Shown piece after piece: positions 47,095 to 60,344 of a stretch of 64,000 nt of DNA. Origin of the DNA: Bactericera cockerelli (lineage: Eukaryota; Arthropoda; Insecta; Hemiptera; Triozidae). The DNA lies in assembly GCA_024516035.1 (NCBI GenBank), contig CM044964.1, forward strand, positions 10,259,624 through 10,323,623, given 5' to 3'. The translations under genes were made by a program, and so were the position numbers. Numbering within the stretch: position 1 is the first letter of the stretch; every line of letters begins with the position of its first letter. A model generated the notes under the pieces. The model was not told the origin of the DNA. It made no database searches and saw nothing but the letters and a program-made list of their open reading frames with translations.

Positions 47095-47271
47095 AGACGA
47101 GAAATGAAATACTTCCCCTTGAGGTGATGGGTCAAAATGAGCGCACCGGAGGGTATCCCTTACAAACAACTGTAAACAAATTTTGAATACAATTTTTTGT
47201 TATCTCGGACATCGAGCCCGGATCTTCTGCATGGCAACTGATTATTTTACCGCTGAGCTCTAATCGTGTGC
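47095..47271 (-). mobile_element. tRNA-derived SINE, family A
   Basis: On the minus strand: diverged box A (AGAGCTCAGCGGTAAAATA), box B (CCGGGCTCGATGTCC), body GTTTGTAAGGGATACCCTCC. Truncated at its 3' end. Confidence 0.8.
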
Positions 47272-47424
47272 ATTTCCAAAACCAATGTATGGACAGACAT
47301 AATACAGCTAGGTGATACATGAAAATGTCTATACATAATCATGTTTTTTAGTTATATGTTTGACGTTTTTTTAGTTATAAGTTTGTAATATGTCTCATGA
47401 TAGAATACAATATTGATATCTATC

Positions 47425-47505
47425 CTTTCTCTGTTTCTCTCTCTTTCTCTCTCTCATCTCTCTCTATGTATCTCTCTCTGTATCTCTCTCTCTCTCCCTC
47501 TCCCT
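47425..47505. repeat. (CT)n microsatellite
   Basis: Interrupted CT-rich simple repeat including CTCTCTCTCTCCCTCTCCC. Confidence 0.85.
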
Positions 47506-48748
47506 TCAGTTTCATGCCACAGGGCCATGTGTGTATCTTTATAAACAGATCCTTATGAGAAAGTAAACAGATATTATGATATTCATTTACTGTACAAGTT
47601 ATTCATTTATACCTACCCTAATATTGGTATTTAACTATTTACCCTATGTAATAAGTAATGTGTTATTTGCCCTATTTGATAAGGTAAAAATGACTCTTTA
47701 GACATATTTCAAGAGAGCTCACTTCTTATAGAAAGGCAGAGATCCAGGCATTTGTCACTGCAAGTGTAGTTTTTATGTTGCTAGTGTATTTGCCTGCCGT
47801 ACTATTTGAAGTTGAAAAAACATTCCTCTTCAATATTTGATTCATAATATGTGATACTAAACAAGAATAATGATTAATTTAATAGGTATTCTTAGAAGTC
47901 AAAAAAATCTGTTTGAACTTCTTCAGCTTCCTAGAAATCATTTCCATAATAAATATGGAAATGATTTCTAGGATTAACGATGAATTATTAATCGTTAGTA
48001 AATATCTGAAAAAATAGGTAATATAAATTCTTTTCAGAAATGAATCATCAAGCTTTGGAATTAACAGTCAGAATATCTGAAAAATAGATGATATGAGTTT
48101 ATGTAACTTCTTTTCAGAAATGAATATCATAAGCTTTGGATTAAACAGTCAGATTTGAATACGGTGGTATAAATAAATATTTATTTAATTTAATTATCTA
48201 ATTCTAAGATTACAAGGTGTTCACAAATAAATAAAATAGTTTTTTTGGGCTGTTATAGCTTCAAGTGAAGCAATTACAACATAGAACATGATTCCTTATC
48301 ACTCAGCGAAATTGTTGAGTCGTTTTCTGTGAGTGCAACTACAACAGCATAACACCTGCAACAATTACTTCGCTATGTTAGTAATAGATTTTTTCAAACT
48401 TCTGTCAGCAACAAACAAATTTTGAACTTTACCATGACAAGGAATTGATTTATTATCCGGTGAATTTCAAAAAGTGTCCAGCCACAATTTGTTTGGTGAA
48501 TTACAAATACATCCTGCTATTCTCAAACAAAGAGTCCTTTGCAAATACTTGTTTGACTTTTTCGTGTATTTCTTGTACAACAAGTTTACATCCATTGTGG
48601 TCACCAACATATTTCAGGAACATTCTTCAATTTGTTTCAGCACACTCATGTCCACTCGTGTCCTGGACTTCAGATTTTAGGTCCACTTTTTGATTAATCC
48701 ACTTGGTCCATCAAAGTCAAATCTTGCTTCATCAATGTCAAGAGATTC

Positions 48749-49212
48749 TCAGGCGACCACATCCTGAATGGGGATGCTCTTCAGAACGTTGTTCCCAATG
48801 TTGAGCGCAATCTCTCGTCCTGTCTCCTCTACGATGGGCAGTGCCAGCTCGAACACTTGCTCTCGGTTAGAGTTGAAGAATCGGAGGGCGTCTTTGACTG
48901 AAAAAGGATAAAAAACAAGTTTAAAAAATACAGCTCTTGGTATTTTTTCCCTGATTTGAATAATACGTTGAAGTTACTGATAGAACAGAACACTGATAGA
49001 ATTTGATCATGATGAATGTAAACACAAAAAAAATTCACCAAAAGTTAAGCCACGAAGATGCCTAGAATAGCATCTCTTTGGGTTGGATGGCACAGATTGC
49101 CTCAGGCAATAATCATGCCCTTTGGCAATGTGACGATTCTTGGCATCATTATTATTATTATTTAACAATTTATTGGTAAACTACATGATACATTCTGCAA
49201 CATCGGACATGA

Positions 49213-49258
<46 letters not shown>

Positions 49259-52200
49259 TAGAATGTGAATAAAGAGGTTAAACCCTGTGGCTTTCTCTTA
49301 CTGGCATATTTGCCAATAAGGATTTTTTTTATATCTTTCATAACTTAAATCAAGACTCACGGTTCTTGGCATCCTTGCCCTGAGCGATGGCTCAGGCTTA
49401 TATCTCTCAAAACTTAAATCAAGACTCACGGTTCTTGGCATCCTTGCTAATAAAGATTTTTTTATATCTCTCAACACTTAAATCAAGACTCACGGTTCTT
49501 GGCATCCTTGCCCTGAGCGATGGCTCAGGCTTATATCTCTCAAAACTTCAATCAAGACTCACGGTTCTTGGCATCCTTGCTAATAAAGATTTTTTTATAT
49601 CTCTCAAAACTTCAATCAAGACTCACGGTTCTTGGCATCATTGCTAATAAAGATTTTTTTATATCTCTCAAAACTTGAATCAAGACTCACGGTTCTTGGC
49701 ATCCTTGCTAATAAAGATTTTTTTATATCTCTCAATACTTCAATCAAGACTCACGGTTCTTGGCATCATTGCTAATAAAGATTTTTTTATATCTCTCAAA
49801 ACTTGAATCAAGACTCACGGTTCTTGGCATCCTTGCCCTGAGCGTTGGCTGACGGCAGGAGCTTCACGTCGGAGGTGTCTCCTGTGCTGACGATCTTGAA
49901 CTTCATGTCCTTCATCTGCACGTACTTGCCGTTGTCAGCCATCTTCACTTTCACACTCACGTTCACCTTCACGTTTCCTGAGGAGATAAATTAAGTAGGT
50001 ATTTAACAAAATTACTTCAGTATTCGTAATTTCGAATCGTGCAAGTATGCCCAAAATTGAAAGTTGCTTTAATCACAGCGCTCATAGTTTCCACTTAGAT
50101 TAATCTAAGCCTGTTTCATATTTTTGCCCCCAGGTCTTCGATCCTTTATCAGTTTGGCAACCCAGATTTTAGGCAGTTATTCAATAAAAATATTATCGAT
50201 TGTGTTTGTCGATGATTTATGCGAAACTTGAGTTTCTAAAGTAGGTTATGTCCAAACACCTTAGAACCTGGGTATAAGAGAAAAATGAATATAAAACAAA
50301 AATATTCCGATCTTATATCAATGTTCGACTGTCTCTAGTTTCTTGAAACTTCTACGGAAAAGACTTCTTTAACACGTTCATCGCCGCAATAATTTTTTTA
50401 TTTATTTTTTTTATTTTAAAGATGAGTGTTTCACAGCCGTTTATATTTTGTAGCCATGAAACAGGAGCTACTGTAGACGCTTGTGGTCTGTGTTGTAGCC
50501 TGCCCATCCCGTAGTATGCCTCCCTCTGATGGGCGAGAAGTGACACAATACTTCCCAAATAGGTGCTGGGTCAACACGAGCGCACCGGAAGGTATCCCTT
50601 ACAAACAATTGTAACCAAATTAAGAATACAAATTTTTGTCGGCACGGGGGATCGAACCCGGGACCTTCCGCATGGCAAGCGAGTGCTTAACCACTGAGCT
50701 AATCGCGCGCTCAGTTTGTTAACTTAACAATTTAAATGACTTATTGCTCTGTGCCAACCTTCTTCAGCCAAAATTGACATGTTTTTACAAATTGACAAGT
50801 TATCAAGTTCCAGGACAATCACAATCCCATAATATATACATTGAAATAAAAGCCCTTTAGGGATTCAGTGTACAGAAATTCTTCACATCTTTTAAAACTT
50901 CTAGGGGGGTTTATGGTGCCTGTCAATAAAATCAATAAAGCCCCCATGTGGGTTTTCAGTACCAGCTCTGTTTTTAAGCCCCATATGGGCTTACGGCGCT
51001 GAACGTGTTAAATAACTATTTGAGAAATAATAGTGAAACCTATAGTTGAACTCACTCAAATTGGCAGAAAAAATTCCAGTGCCCTTCATCTTCTGGCTGA
51101 AGACGCTTCCGTTGATGTCAAAGTCAGAGGTTACGTTCAGTGTGGGGAAGGTGATAGACCCTTCGGCACCATCTCTCTTGGGCAGCACCCTGCAGATAGG
51201 AGAAGAAATATTATCTTTATGTTGTCAGTTTCAACTATTCATATTTATGTCAAGGAATGTTTTACAGTAATTTATTTGCAATAAAAATATCTTGTTTATG
51301 TAATTAACGGCACCAAAAATATACAAAAATGATAATGTGCAATAATAATAGACAAAATTGAGATAACAAGTTCAAGCTAGAACTTACATTTCTCTATTTA
51401 GAACAATACCCAAAATTTAGACTTTGCGTTGACACAGGTATAGCAAAAATGTCTATTGATTTATGTTTATTGCGTATAGCTTTACCTGAATGACTGTTTT
51501 GCCAGGAAACACGAGAATCATGATTGTTTGAAAATTAAGTTACCACTACGTCCTAACCTTGCTGGAAGATGCTGAACACTTACTTGAACTTGTTGATGAC
51601 AAAGCCACTGCATCCATAGGCCTTCATGTTGGTGAGGATTAGTTTCATCTTAAGGTTGGGGTTGTTTCTGTCAACCTGGAGTTTCTCAATGGCGAATGGT
51701 TCTACAGGGGGGATGTTGATCTCTCTGATTCCTGATTGGTGAATATGAAAAAAATAATGTTTGTTTCACATCCTATTTTGTTATTTCCAAATCATGTGTA
51801 CAATTCTTGTGAATATTTGAGTTGCCACTCCTGTGTCCCCGCCTATTCCTTTTCTTACTTGAGCTGGTAGTCTTTGAGGGAAATATTCTGAACCTTCCGA
51901 AGTTAAAATTCCCACCATCAAGAAATCCGTACAAGGTCAGCTGGCAACACTGCAGTTTGAAAATCTAACCAAAAAACCAAGACCTCGTGGAGACCTTTCA
52001 GAATAATTTTGCCATCAAGTAAGTAACCTTTCCTTTTCAATTTTTCTATTACCATTTTACCCCCTAAGCTTTCATTCTGTTACACCATGTTACAGCAGAA
52101 ATACTTTCAGACGCTTTTGGTCTAGTCTTCAGTTTTTCCATTACAATACATACTCGTAGTTGTTTGTATGTTTTCTTATGATGATGAAAAGGCTCAATGC

Positions 52201-55200
52201 TTTCCTATTCCTATTTACTGCTGGGTTAACACATGAGTAGAAAAAAATTGAAATCGGAGCAAAAAAATATATTTTTTTACAAAAACGAACACAATACTTC
52301 CGGTTTTTTAAGATTACAAATTTCTCGGAAGTAAAATCAGGGATAGCATGGAATTTTAATATTCCTAATCAAATTTTGATTGCAATTTATTTATTTTCTT
52401 GGTTTCGAGTCCAAGAACTTTCGTAAGACAGATGAACGCAATGTAATCAAGCCTTCATGTTCACACTTTTCTAGCTGGTGTGCATATTTATGTAGGTGGA
52501 ATAAACTTACCACCAGCCAAATGAGGTCTTATTTGCTCCACGCCATCCAAGATGCATTTTTCCAGCTGTGGGTCGTCACCTTTGCATTTTGGAATGTAGC
52601 TGGCTGAAAAAAAAAGAAGAAGTGAAAAAAAAAATTGAAATCGGAGCAAAAAAATATTTTTCTTTACAAAAACGAACACAATACTTCCGATTTCTAATAT
52701 TAGAAATTTCTCGGAAGTAGTAAGTAGTTATTAGTCTTGTAGGCATCTGGTTATTCAATGATTATTATTTATGTATATTTATAATTTTGATATAAATTTA
52801 TTACCGTGCCTACATTCATGTTGACATTGCAAAGAAAAACGTGATACGATATTTACCACGCCTTTTTTTCTGTACGAAACAACTCTATCATAAATCATAT
52901 GAAATCAACTTATCATTTTAAACAGAATAGCCATTAAACAGGAAGTTGTAGTAGCTAATATTAGACTTTATAAGTATAATACTAGTGAGAGCAGCTATTT
53001 ACCGAGTTGCCCTAGTCAGATTGTCATAAAATACTTTAGAATTTTATTCACTTAATTTAAATTTACAGCATACAAATTATCTGGCGATTATACGAAGAGA
53101 TAAATTTATAGATTGCAGTGATTATAATAGGTACTGTCTCTTTGAACTTTCAAACTATGGCAATTATGAGCGTGGTACCAAACCGAAAACTTAGCGTGGG
53201 AAAACTCATTGGTGGCTGATTTTTATTTTTTAAATAATTGTCTACAGATGCCAAATGAACTTTATTTGGCATGCAATTCAATTTCTGTAGATTCCGATGA
53301 GATACAGAACAAACAAAATCTACAGAACTAGAGGGGGTTTATCTGTTTTGTTGTTGTACAACATCATTGCTCATACTGTTGGAGAGCAGAGCTGGGTTTG
53401 GTCTTAATCTAAATACTATTGGGTATTTTAAATTTAATTTCTCCGAAGAGGTATGTACTTTCTTCCCCCCCCCCTTTTTAGGCGCTTTAACTCTGCTGAA
53501 GCTTTTCTTTTTATTGTTTAAGATTTTTGAAAAAAGTGATTTGTGCTGGGCTGAATCATTGTTCAATGGATTATTTTGGCAATTTTTCTATTAATATTGA
53601 GTACTCAGTATAGTGAGGATATAGGGGTAGAATCCATTCAATTTTCGAAACAGGTATCGCACAAATCGAACTTGAACTTTTTCAAGTTGTTTCAATTGTT
53701 CTTTGGTTTTAGGACACCAAAGTAGTGCACAATATTCTATTGTTGAACGTACGAGGGATTTATTTAGTGTGGTGATGGCATCAATGTCATCAATGAAATG
53801 GTGATTTTGGAAGTACGCACTTTTTTCATCATTCTGTGATTATTATAAGGGATTAATAAGTCATCAAGCTTAACAGCATCAGAATCATCATTTTCATCCT
53901 CACGCTCGGCATCAAAATTGAAAATGACCATTATATCATTAGCATCCACTTTACTTCCTCTAAGTATTCAAAAAGTTCAGAATCCTCGTTTCTCATGGGT
54001 CATGGTGACCATCCATTGAGGATATGAGTAGTCAGGTGTCATGGCCAAAAGAGCTGTTTCTATAGGATGAACTGGTACATCCGAATCTGTGATGAGATAT
54101 GGGAAACCAAGCATACTTACAATGAAGGACCTACCTACTGTTACTGAGGCGGTAAGTCGATTAATAATTATTGCATTCAGTGAGTAGCAAGGTAAAGATT
54201 GCCTAGGAGATAAATTAACATTAAATTAAAGCAAGATAAATTACTACCTAGTGAAGTCATTATTATGATATAGGATCTGTTTGTAGCTGTAGAACCAAGT
54301 AACTTATTTTTATTTTATTTTTAAAGCTGAGTGTTTCACAGCCGTTTTTTTTTACGTAGCAATGAAACAGGAGTATCTATAGAGGCTTGTGGTCTGTTTT
54401 GTAGCCTGCCCATCCCATAGTATGCCTCCCCTCTGATGGGCTAGAAGTGACACAATAGTTCCCAATTAGGTGATGGGTCAACACGAGCGCACCGGAAGGT
54501 ATCCCTTATAAACAATTGTAGCCAAGTGAAGAATACAAATTTTGGTCGGCACAAGGGATCGAACCCAGGACCTTCCGCATGGCAAGCGAGTGCTTAACCA
54601 CTGAGCTAATCGCGCGCTCAGTACATCAGTAAGATAGATACATAAATAGCCATGCAATTAATATAGTAATTCGTATAGGTAGGCTAGGGTTGATTTACGT
54701 ATACAAAAGTGACGGAAGTTACATTTATTCCCATACATAACAATTGTTAGTGAAGAACAACTTACAATACACTAACTGAAGAGTATAGTACTGGAGGAAA
54801 TGCTTTTTGTTTTAAAGTAATAATATTTAATTGCTACGTAACTTATATCTCTACTGAACATACGATAAACAAGGAAATGTTTGTTACCTATTACCGCGAG
54901 TATCCTTACCTATATATGGTAAGGATAAATAGGTAAGTTAGTCATAACAGTTAAGTATGATATCTTACCACCTTACTATTATGAAAAGGGAAATTATTCT
55001 AGTACACGTAAATAATGGTAAGTGAGTACTGATGCTCTCCGGTTTCATTGGAAGTAAGTAGATATTCTCAAAGTCAGTTGCATTACATGTTTATGTAATT
55101 GCTGTAATTCACTATTACTGGTATACATAATGCACTTGCCGACTAGCTAAATGTTACCCACAGAAGTAAATTTAGGTGGATAGGTACATAATCTGTATGC

Positions 55201-58200
55201 ATTGATAATCTAATACTAGCTTACCCTTTTACAACAGCTCAAATTTAGCTATAATGATATCTGTAAGTGTAATTATGTAATTACTAATAGACAAGCTAGG
55301 ATCAGTTAGACATTTAACAATACTCATAATCTGTGAAGGCTATAGGGAGTCTTGAGATTGATTATTTTTTATGTTGTTGGTGATGGTTGTTTTACTGTTG
55401 TTGATGCAGTTCCTGACAGACTCTCTGAACTAATGGTTTGGGTCAATTTGGAAGATACGAATGGTTAAAATGTTCTGGTACTTTTTGCCATAATAATGAT
55501 ACTCTTTAGTGGAAAGTAACCACCAGGCGAGGTTAGTGCTCAAAGCATTGTCTACCACCTAATTGTCAGAGTCTTATTATCATGTGGTCACAAACTTAAA
55601 ATAATGAGGAAAAATGCATGCACTCGGTGCGATTCAAACAAATGGATCCCTACGCTACCTGGATTACCATACTAGCGCGTTAACCACCTGACTAAAGTAC
55701 AGAGGTAACCTAAGGTGTTTGTACAAATAATCAACTTTTAAGAAAAAAATATTTATAATTGAATAAGAAGTTGTAGTCCATCATTTCATCAGTGTGCGTT
55801 TTAAATTTAGATCCAAATAATTGAATGAGGAAAAAACAGCCATTTTCTTTGAAACTTGGTAACGAAAAACATTTAGTTTTCACTATTTTTCTATTAAAAT
55901 TTCAACTGCAACAAAAATCATTCCCTAGTCATGTTTATTTCGAAACTATGTCTTGTTATTTGTCACAAATATGATAATGAAATGCATTAGCAAACAGAAA
56001 CAACAAAGAGAAAATCGATTGAAAAGAATAGCAGCAAATAAACAAAGAGCTTACAAGTTAAAATTTATTACATCTTATTTATATTCACTACCACAACCTC
56101 AAAGACACACCTTTTAATTTTCAAAATTTATATTTAATATAGGTACGAATGGAAATTGTGTGAACAAAACTTGACAAAAGGCGGTGCTATTGCGGTATTC
56201 TCTTCATTATTATTATCACCATCAATAAAAAAAAAAGTCCTCATCAAAACAACCTACAACAACATCTTTACCGACATTACATCAATATTACTACTACCGA
56301 CATTAACATAGGTATTCATCACCACCATTCACAAAATAACATCAGTATTAGTTATCCATTAACATATTCATTCACAACAATATCATCATCAAAATTAATA
56401 TCATCATTTTCGCCTTGAAAGCTATTTTTAACTTAAATTAAAACCTCTTAATCTGCAGTTATGTTCAACATCAACTAGCCACTCCAATATTTGCTCATCA
56501 TAAAGTAGGCACTACATCCTGCCATCTAATGCAGTCTTATCACGAATCACAAGCCTATCTTTAAAGTTATGACAATAATTACCTATGTTTAATTTTCAGT
56601 CATAGTGGGAATACTATCATACCTATCATCTGATACCTACTGATATTGTTACTGATCATACTGACACTGATCTTGCAATGTGATAGAGGCACATCTTGGT
56701 ATATTCAAAGACAGATTTATTTGTTATCAATGAACAAATGGTAGAAGGAGTTTTTGTGTTGTCATGATATCATCAATGTATAAGAAGATAGAAATTTCCA
56801 AATGTAGCCTTATATCAAATTTAATTTGTTTATGATCTTTTTTTAATATTCACAGAACTAACACATAAAACAATTTGAATTAGCATAAATCTCGTATTTC
56901 AATAGAAATGAATCAGTATATCTGATAATAGTAGGAAACAACGTGAATGTTGTATGATCAATAGTGATTTGCTCTGAGCATTCATAAGACTGACATAATA
57001 ACAAAACAACTTAATTAGCATACCTAAGTGTTACATTAATCTTAAAATGAAGAGATTTATTTCTGAATGACCTAGCAGGTCAGAATGAAAGAAGGAGGAT
57101 ACTTCGCTTGATCAATAGGCATCTATTTGCTGTTTTTATCATTCAAATTTATTCTCTTGTTATTCATTTCTATTGAAAAAAACACAAATTATATTATGCT
57201 AAATCGTATAACTAATATTTGAATCCTAAAGTAAACTTTGTACCTATTCACACATTCATAATTTACTTTAATAATTATTATTGTCATACGTCTTTTATTT
57301 CTGTTGTATATTAAAAAGTATTTTTGCGTTTACAATTAGATAGAGTAATTTGAAAAGTCTTATCAAATTAATGTATCTGCTTCATTCGTTAGCTGACTTT
57401 TTAACTTCTACTACTTTTCATCCTGTCTTGTACTCCCTCTTTTTTTTAAAAATAATGTATATTTATTTTAGTTTTTTTTTTTACAATTTTTGTGGCTCTC
57501 TCCCTAAGGAATACTTTTGAGAAGTAAAATGACAAGAATAGCAAGGTACTTCCATTTTGGTCATAACTACTTTAACTCTTTGCGGCACAGTGGTCTCTTC
57601 GGGGATGCTTATGCTCACATCAAATGAAAGTCCTTTACTTTATACCAGTAATTCTATTATCCTTTCTAGTTCATAACTTTAATTGTAGCTTTGTAGAAAT
57701 CTAACATTTACTTTCCTCTAAATGTTACATTTCAAAATCTCGTCTTTGGCTACCTACCTGTATCAATTTTTTTAAACAAAGGTTCACTTTACGACACAAC
57801 AAGATACATATGCAACTCGACATTTGCAAGAATAATACCTATTCGTTATTCTATACAATATCTAAAATGTTAATTACATAGCATAAAGTTGTTCATGGTG
57901 CAATCGTAACAAAGATCATGTTGCTATTGTTACATGATTTAGGTGTGTTGCTGTTGCAACTGAGTGTTTTACTTTATTGTGTGTTATAATGTTATGAGTT
58001 CAACTTGGCTACTGCAATGTTCATTGACAATAGCTGCTAGATTCTAGATAAAACTTCTATTTTACAACTATGACTTTTAATTTTTTTGAATCAAAAGGAC
58101 TATTATGAGTAACTTAAAACGCCTACTAATGCTTCCCCTATACACGCATGAAAAAATATATCAATAAATCTGTCAGTTAAAAAAAATGAGAAGTGTTATT

Positions 58201-58704
58201 AGATGCACATCAATTATATATCAGGACACACCAGAATGGCTGTTTTGAGCTATTTTAGAATTCGACTTACCTCAGTGGGCAGTTGTTCTAATTACCCATA
58301 CCAACAAGTAACCTCTCTAATTTTTTTTTGGCTAGTGTCTCTTTAATATATTTTTTATTTACTCTCGGGGTTTACACTCCATTTTCTGGAAACTCACAAA
58401 CAAGCCACCCTCAACCAAGCTGAGTAGGAACATGGAAAGATCCCTTTGTAAAACCATGTTTATTTCTTTATTTCTCATCGGGTCAAAGTACAATGAAAAA
58501 AAAAATGCGGTACAAAGAGGAAATGTGGCATCAGTAATGAGCACACTGAAGAAAGAAGACGTGTTAAATGAAGTATATTATATCGTTTGAAAAAGCTTTA
58601 AAAAAAAAAACAGTTTAATTAAACTTACGAATCTTGCGGGCAGCATTGAGACTGATGGTGGCTAGGACAAGGGTGAGGAACAGGAACTTTCCTGAGGTCA
58701 TCAT
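48749..58704 (-). CDS. Takeout/JHBP-family secreted protein, complete
   Basis: Six exons in transcript order (58629-58704, 52511-52603, 51584-51731, 51056-51189, 49819-49977, 48749-48897) sum to 759 bp, 252 codons plus TGA, with every phase agreeing. The N-terminus (MMTSGKFLFLTLVLATISLN, then AARKI) is a signal peptide. The mature start PSYIPKCKGDDPQLEKCILD has the paired cysteines of the JHBP/takeout fold. INIPPVEPFAIEKLQVDRNN, MKAYGCSGFVINKFK, SITFPTLNVTSDFDINGSVF and the C-terminal FFNSNREQVFELALPIVEET are all family-like. Length is normal for the family. Such proteins carry hydrophobic ligands in haemolymph or other extracellular fluids and affect feeding, circadian and developmental physiology; the ligand here is unknown. 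A 5' UTR acceptor (AATTTCCAG) lies ~37 bp upstream of the ATG. Intron 1 is 6 kb. A second ATG follows the first immediately. Confidence 0.95.
49214..49257 (+). repeat. Poly(A)30 followed by (CA)n
   Basis: About 30 A and then seven CA units, in intron 5 of the takeout gene. The flanks (TTATTGGTAAACTACATGAT, GGTTAAACCCTGTGGC) recur in diverged form at 63860-63985, so this is part of a dispersed repeat. Confidence 0.8.
49335..49830 (-). repeat. 64-bp tandem array of exon-5 splice donors
   Basis: Eight copies of a unit containing, on the minus strand, GGATGCCAAGAACC followed by the donor GTGAGTC and an AT-rich intron segment. Donor positions (plus) are 49354, 49423, 49487, 49556, 49620, 49684, 49748 and 49812. 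The last is the genuine exon-5 donor, and the first in transcript order. Spacing is 64 bp, or 69 bp where the unit includes more exon sequence (CATCGCTCAGGGCAAGG). Confidence 0.93.
50369..51011. mobile_element. piggyBac-like non-autonomous element
   Basis: Both ends carry TTAA (50369-50372, 51008-51011), the piggyBac target. The termini are inverted: CACGTTCATCGCCG on the left and the complement of CGGCGCTGAACGTG on the right. The right half holds palindromic blocks (AAGCCCCATATGGGCTT). No transposase. A family A SINE has inserted in the left end. The element ends 45 bp from exon 4 of the takeout gene. Confidence 0.8.
50392..50712 (-). mobile_element. tRNA-derived SINE, family A, full length
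   Basis: On the minus strand: head GAGCGCGCGATTAGCTCAGT, box B (GTCCCGGGTTCGATCCCC), body with GTTTGTAAGGGATACCTTCC and GAGGGAGGCATACTACGGG, and an A-rich tail. About 320 bp and well preserved. It lies inside the piggyBac-like element. Confidence 0.92.
53591..53770 (-). mobile_element. Jockey-like LINE fragment (RT C-terminal region)
   Basis: On the minus strand an open segment reads NKSLVRSTIEYCALLWCPKT, then QLEKVQVRFVRYLFRKLNG, typical of the region after the RT core of Jockey-type LINEs (SLVRP.LEY...W.P). It starts abruptly at 53770 and ends at TAA. Downstream on the same strand to ~53340 there are possible remnants. It lies in takeout intron 1. Confidence 0.8.
54307..54619 (-). mobile_element. 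tRNA-derived SINE, family A, full length
   Basis: Close to the copy at 50392 over its whole length, with the same head (GAGCGCGCGATTAGCTCAGT), body and A-rich tail. It lies in takeout intron 1. Confidence 0.92.
55505..55700 (-). mobile_element. tRNA-derived SINE, family C
   Basis: Matches 46086-46280: ACCACCAGGCGAGGTTA, TGTGGTCACAAACT and GGATCCCTACGCT on the plus strand. The Pol III boxes are degraded (TTGTTTGAATCGCACC). Takeout intron 1. Confidence 0.8.
55701..58628. other. Takeout intron 1, featureless part
   Basis: AT-rich sequence with short ATC/ATT-rich stretches around 56200-56420. Within it I find no exon or strong repeat except a small central-domain SINE fragment near 58368-58430 (TGGAAACTCACAAACAAGCC). 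Confidence 0.5.
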
Positions 58705-58784
58705 GATGGGTTGATAGTTGAAATTATTAAACAGGTTTCACCTGGAAATTGAGAATCATGAGAGGAAAATTTAGAAGAAGGATA

Positions 58785-58932
58785 GAGCTTGGCTTCGTTC
58801 CAAAAAGGTTTCTCGATCTCATAATCCCCAAATCTACCTTTCAACCTGATTGGGTTATTGGAACGAAAATTGACGGTTGAAAGGGAGATTAGGGAATTAT
58901 GAGAGTGAGAGTGCTCTCTGGAAAGAGGCCTT
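58785..58932. repeat. Imperfect inverted repeat upstream of takeout gene
   Basis: CTCATAATCCCCAAATCTAC and TTTCAACC on the left pair approximately with GGTTGAAAGGGAGATTAGGG and AATTATGAGAG on the right. Possibly a diverged MITE close to the promoter or 5' UTR intron. Confidence 0.5.
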
Positions 58933-59442
58933 GGTGTATCTTAACAAGAACTTTGATTACTTCGACGTATAAGCTACCGAAAAGACCGATGATATAAGAT
59001 ATCATAAGATGCAAAATTTATGTCCAATGGTTATAAGTTAATATAAAAGATTTCCTGATACTCATAATAAGAATTAATTTATTTGTTTCTCAATGCTCAT
59101 TTAAAATTAAAAATTTCCCTCTAATTACTTAATGTACATTTAGAGATATAAATTATGATACAAGATTTTCCTGTTCCCATAACATAAATCAAGCTCGCCG
59201 GGAGGCGAGCGCTCGTCAAGTAGCGCCAGCCACCCGGCCTATATTAACACGAAAAGAGTTTATATGTATTTTGTTTTATTGTTTTCGCCCACTTAACGCT
59301 AACTTTTATCAATTTTTATTTCAAATTCGTAATGAGACGCGAAAATAGATTGTGTTTCACGAAAGCGCGAGGTTCCTACGTACAGTTAAAGTCGTTTACT
59401 GGCCACGCCGAAAATCTTGAATTTCATAAAATTATTCATACG

Positions 59443-59473
<31 letters not shown>

Positions 59474-60344
59474 CAGACCAATTTTCTGTCAAGGGTACAG
59501 CAACGTGTGCTTATCGTGGAAAGACGTGAGATACGTTTTTGAAAAGGGAATTTTCATCTCTGCATACCTTTTATAGTTTCAAGTATTTATTTTTTATAGG
59601 ATAGGAGATATGGCCTTCTAAAATAAAACGGGAAAGTTGCACAGAGCCGCCCCTGGTTATCTTGGAGCTGCGATTGTGGTATTTTTCGAAAGGCCTTATC
59701 ATAGGAAAAAATATAAAAATATAACTAAAGTATTACACTGGACCAAACTTGAGTTATACCCTTTGAAAGGAATACTTATTATGGAGCCCAGAGCCGTCTA
59801 TTATTATCCTAGAGTTGTATTTCTGGTGTTTTTAGAAAGGTCTAGTCAAAAGGAATCAGATCACTTAATTTCAGATGGTTGAAACAAGTAGAAAAGTATT
59901 TAAAGCCATCTAAAGGAATATCTAAAATGAACCCTGGAGCCACGCCTATTTATCCCAAGTTGATGACTGAAGGGTCTTTCTAAAGGTCTAATTACTTAGA
60001 AATATACTACGATGTAAATAAAATGTTAGAAAAATCAGCGACAGTGTGAGACATAAAAATAAAAAACTGAAATAAGATTTATGAGAGTATCAAAAAATCT
60101 TCGCCTCACATAGAACTTAAAATATGGGTGGGATCCAATCATCTTTGCTTCACCCAAGCTGCCAGCAGACTGAGTTATCAGTTAAGGAATAATAACGTTT
60201 TATAACTTCATTCAGAGATTTCTACATCAAGAGGTAAACTAGGTCTATATTATGAGAAGTGTATAAAGTATTGGCCAGTAAGAGGAAAAATATTGATTAA
60301 AATAGATCAAAACAATGATAAATTATATTATGTACCTAGTGAGC
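58933..60344. other. Non-coding stretch with degenerate ~146-bp repeat
   Basis: Three diverged units begin near 59644, 59791 and 59936 (GAGCCGCCCCTGG, GAGCCGTCTATT, GAGCCACGCCTATT), each followed by an AAAGG-containing block. A T29 run occupies 59445-59473. The 81-codon ORF at 59637 spans the repeat and lacks coding evidence. Confidence 0.55.

Noticed and set aside
53764..53949. Acidic minus-strand ORF beside the LINE fragment
   Set aside because: A short open reading frame with an acidic stretch, considered as a piggyBac-type transposase start, but no further transposase sequence is readable.
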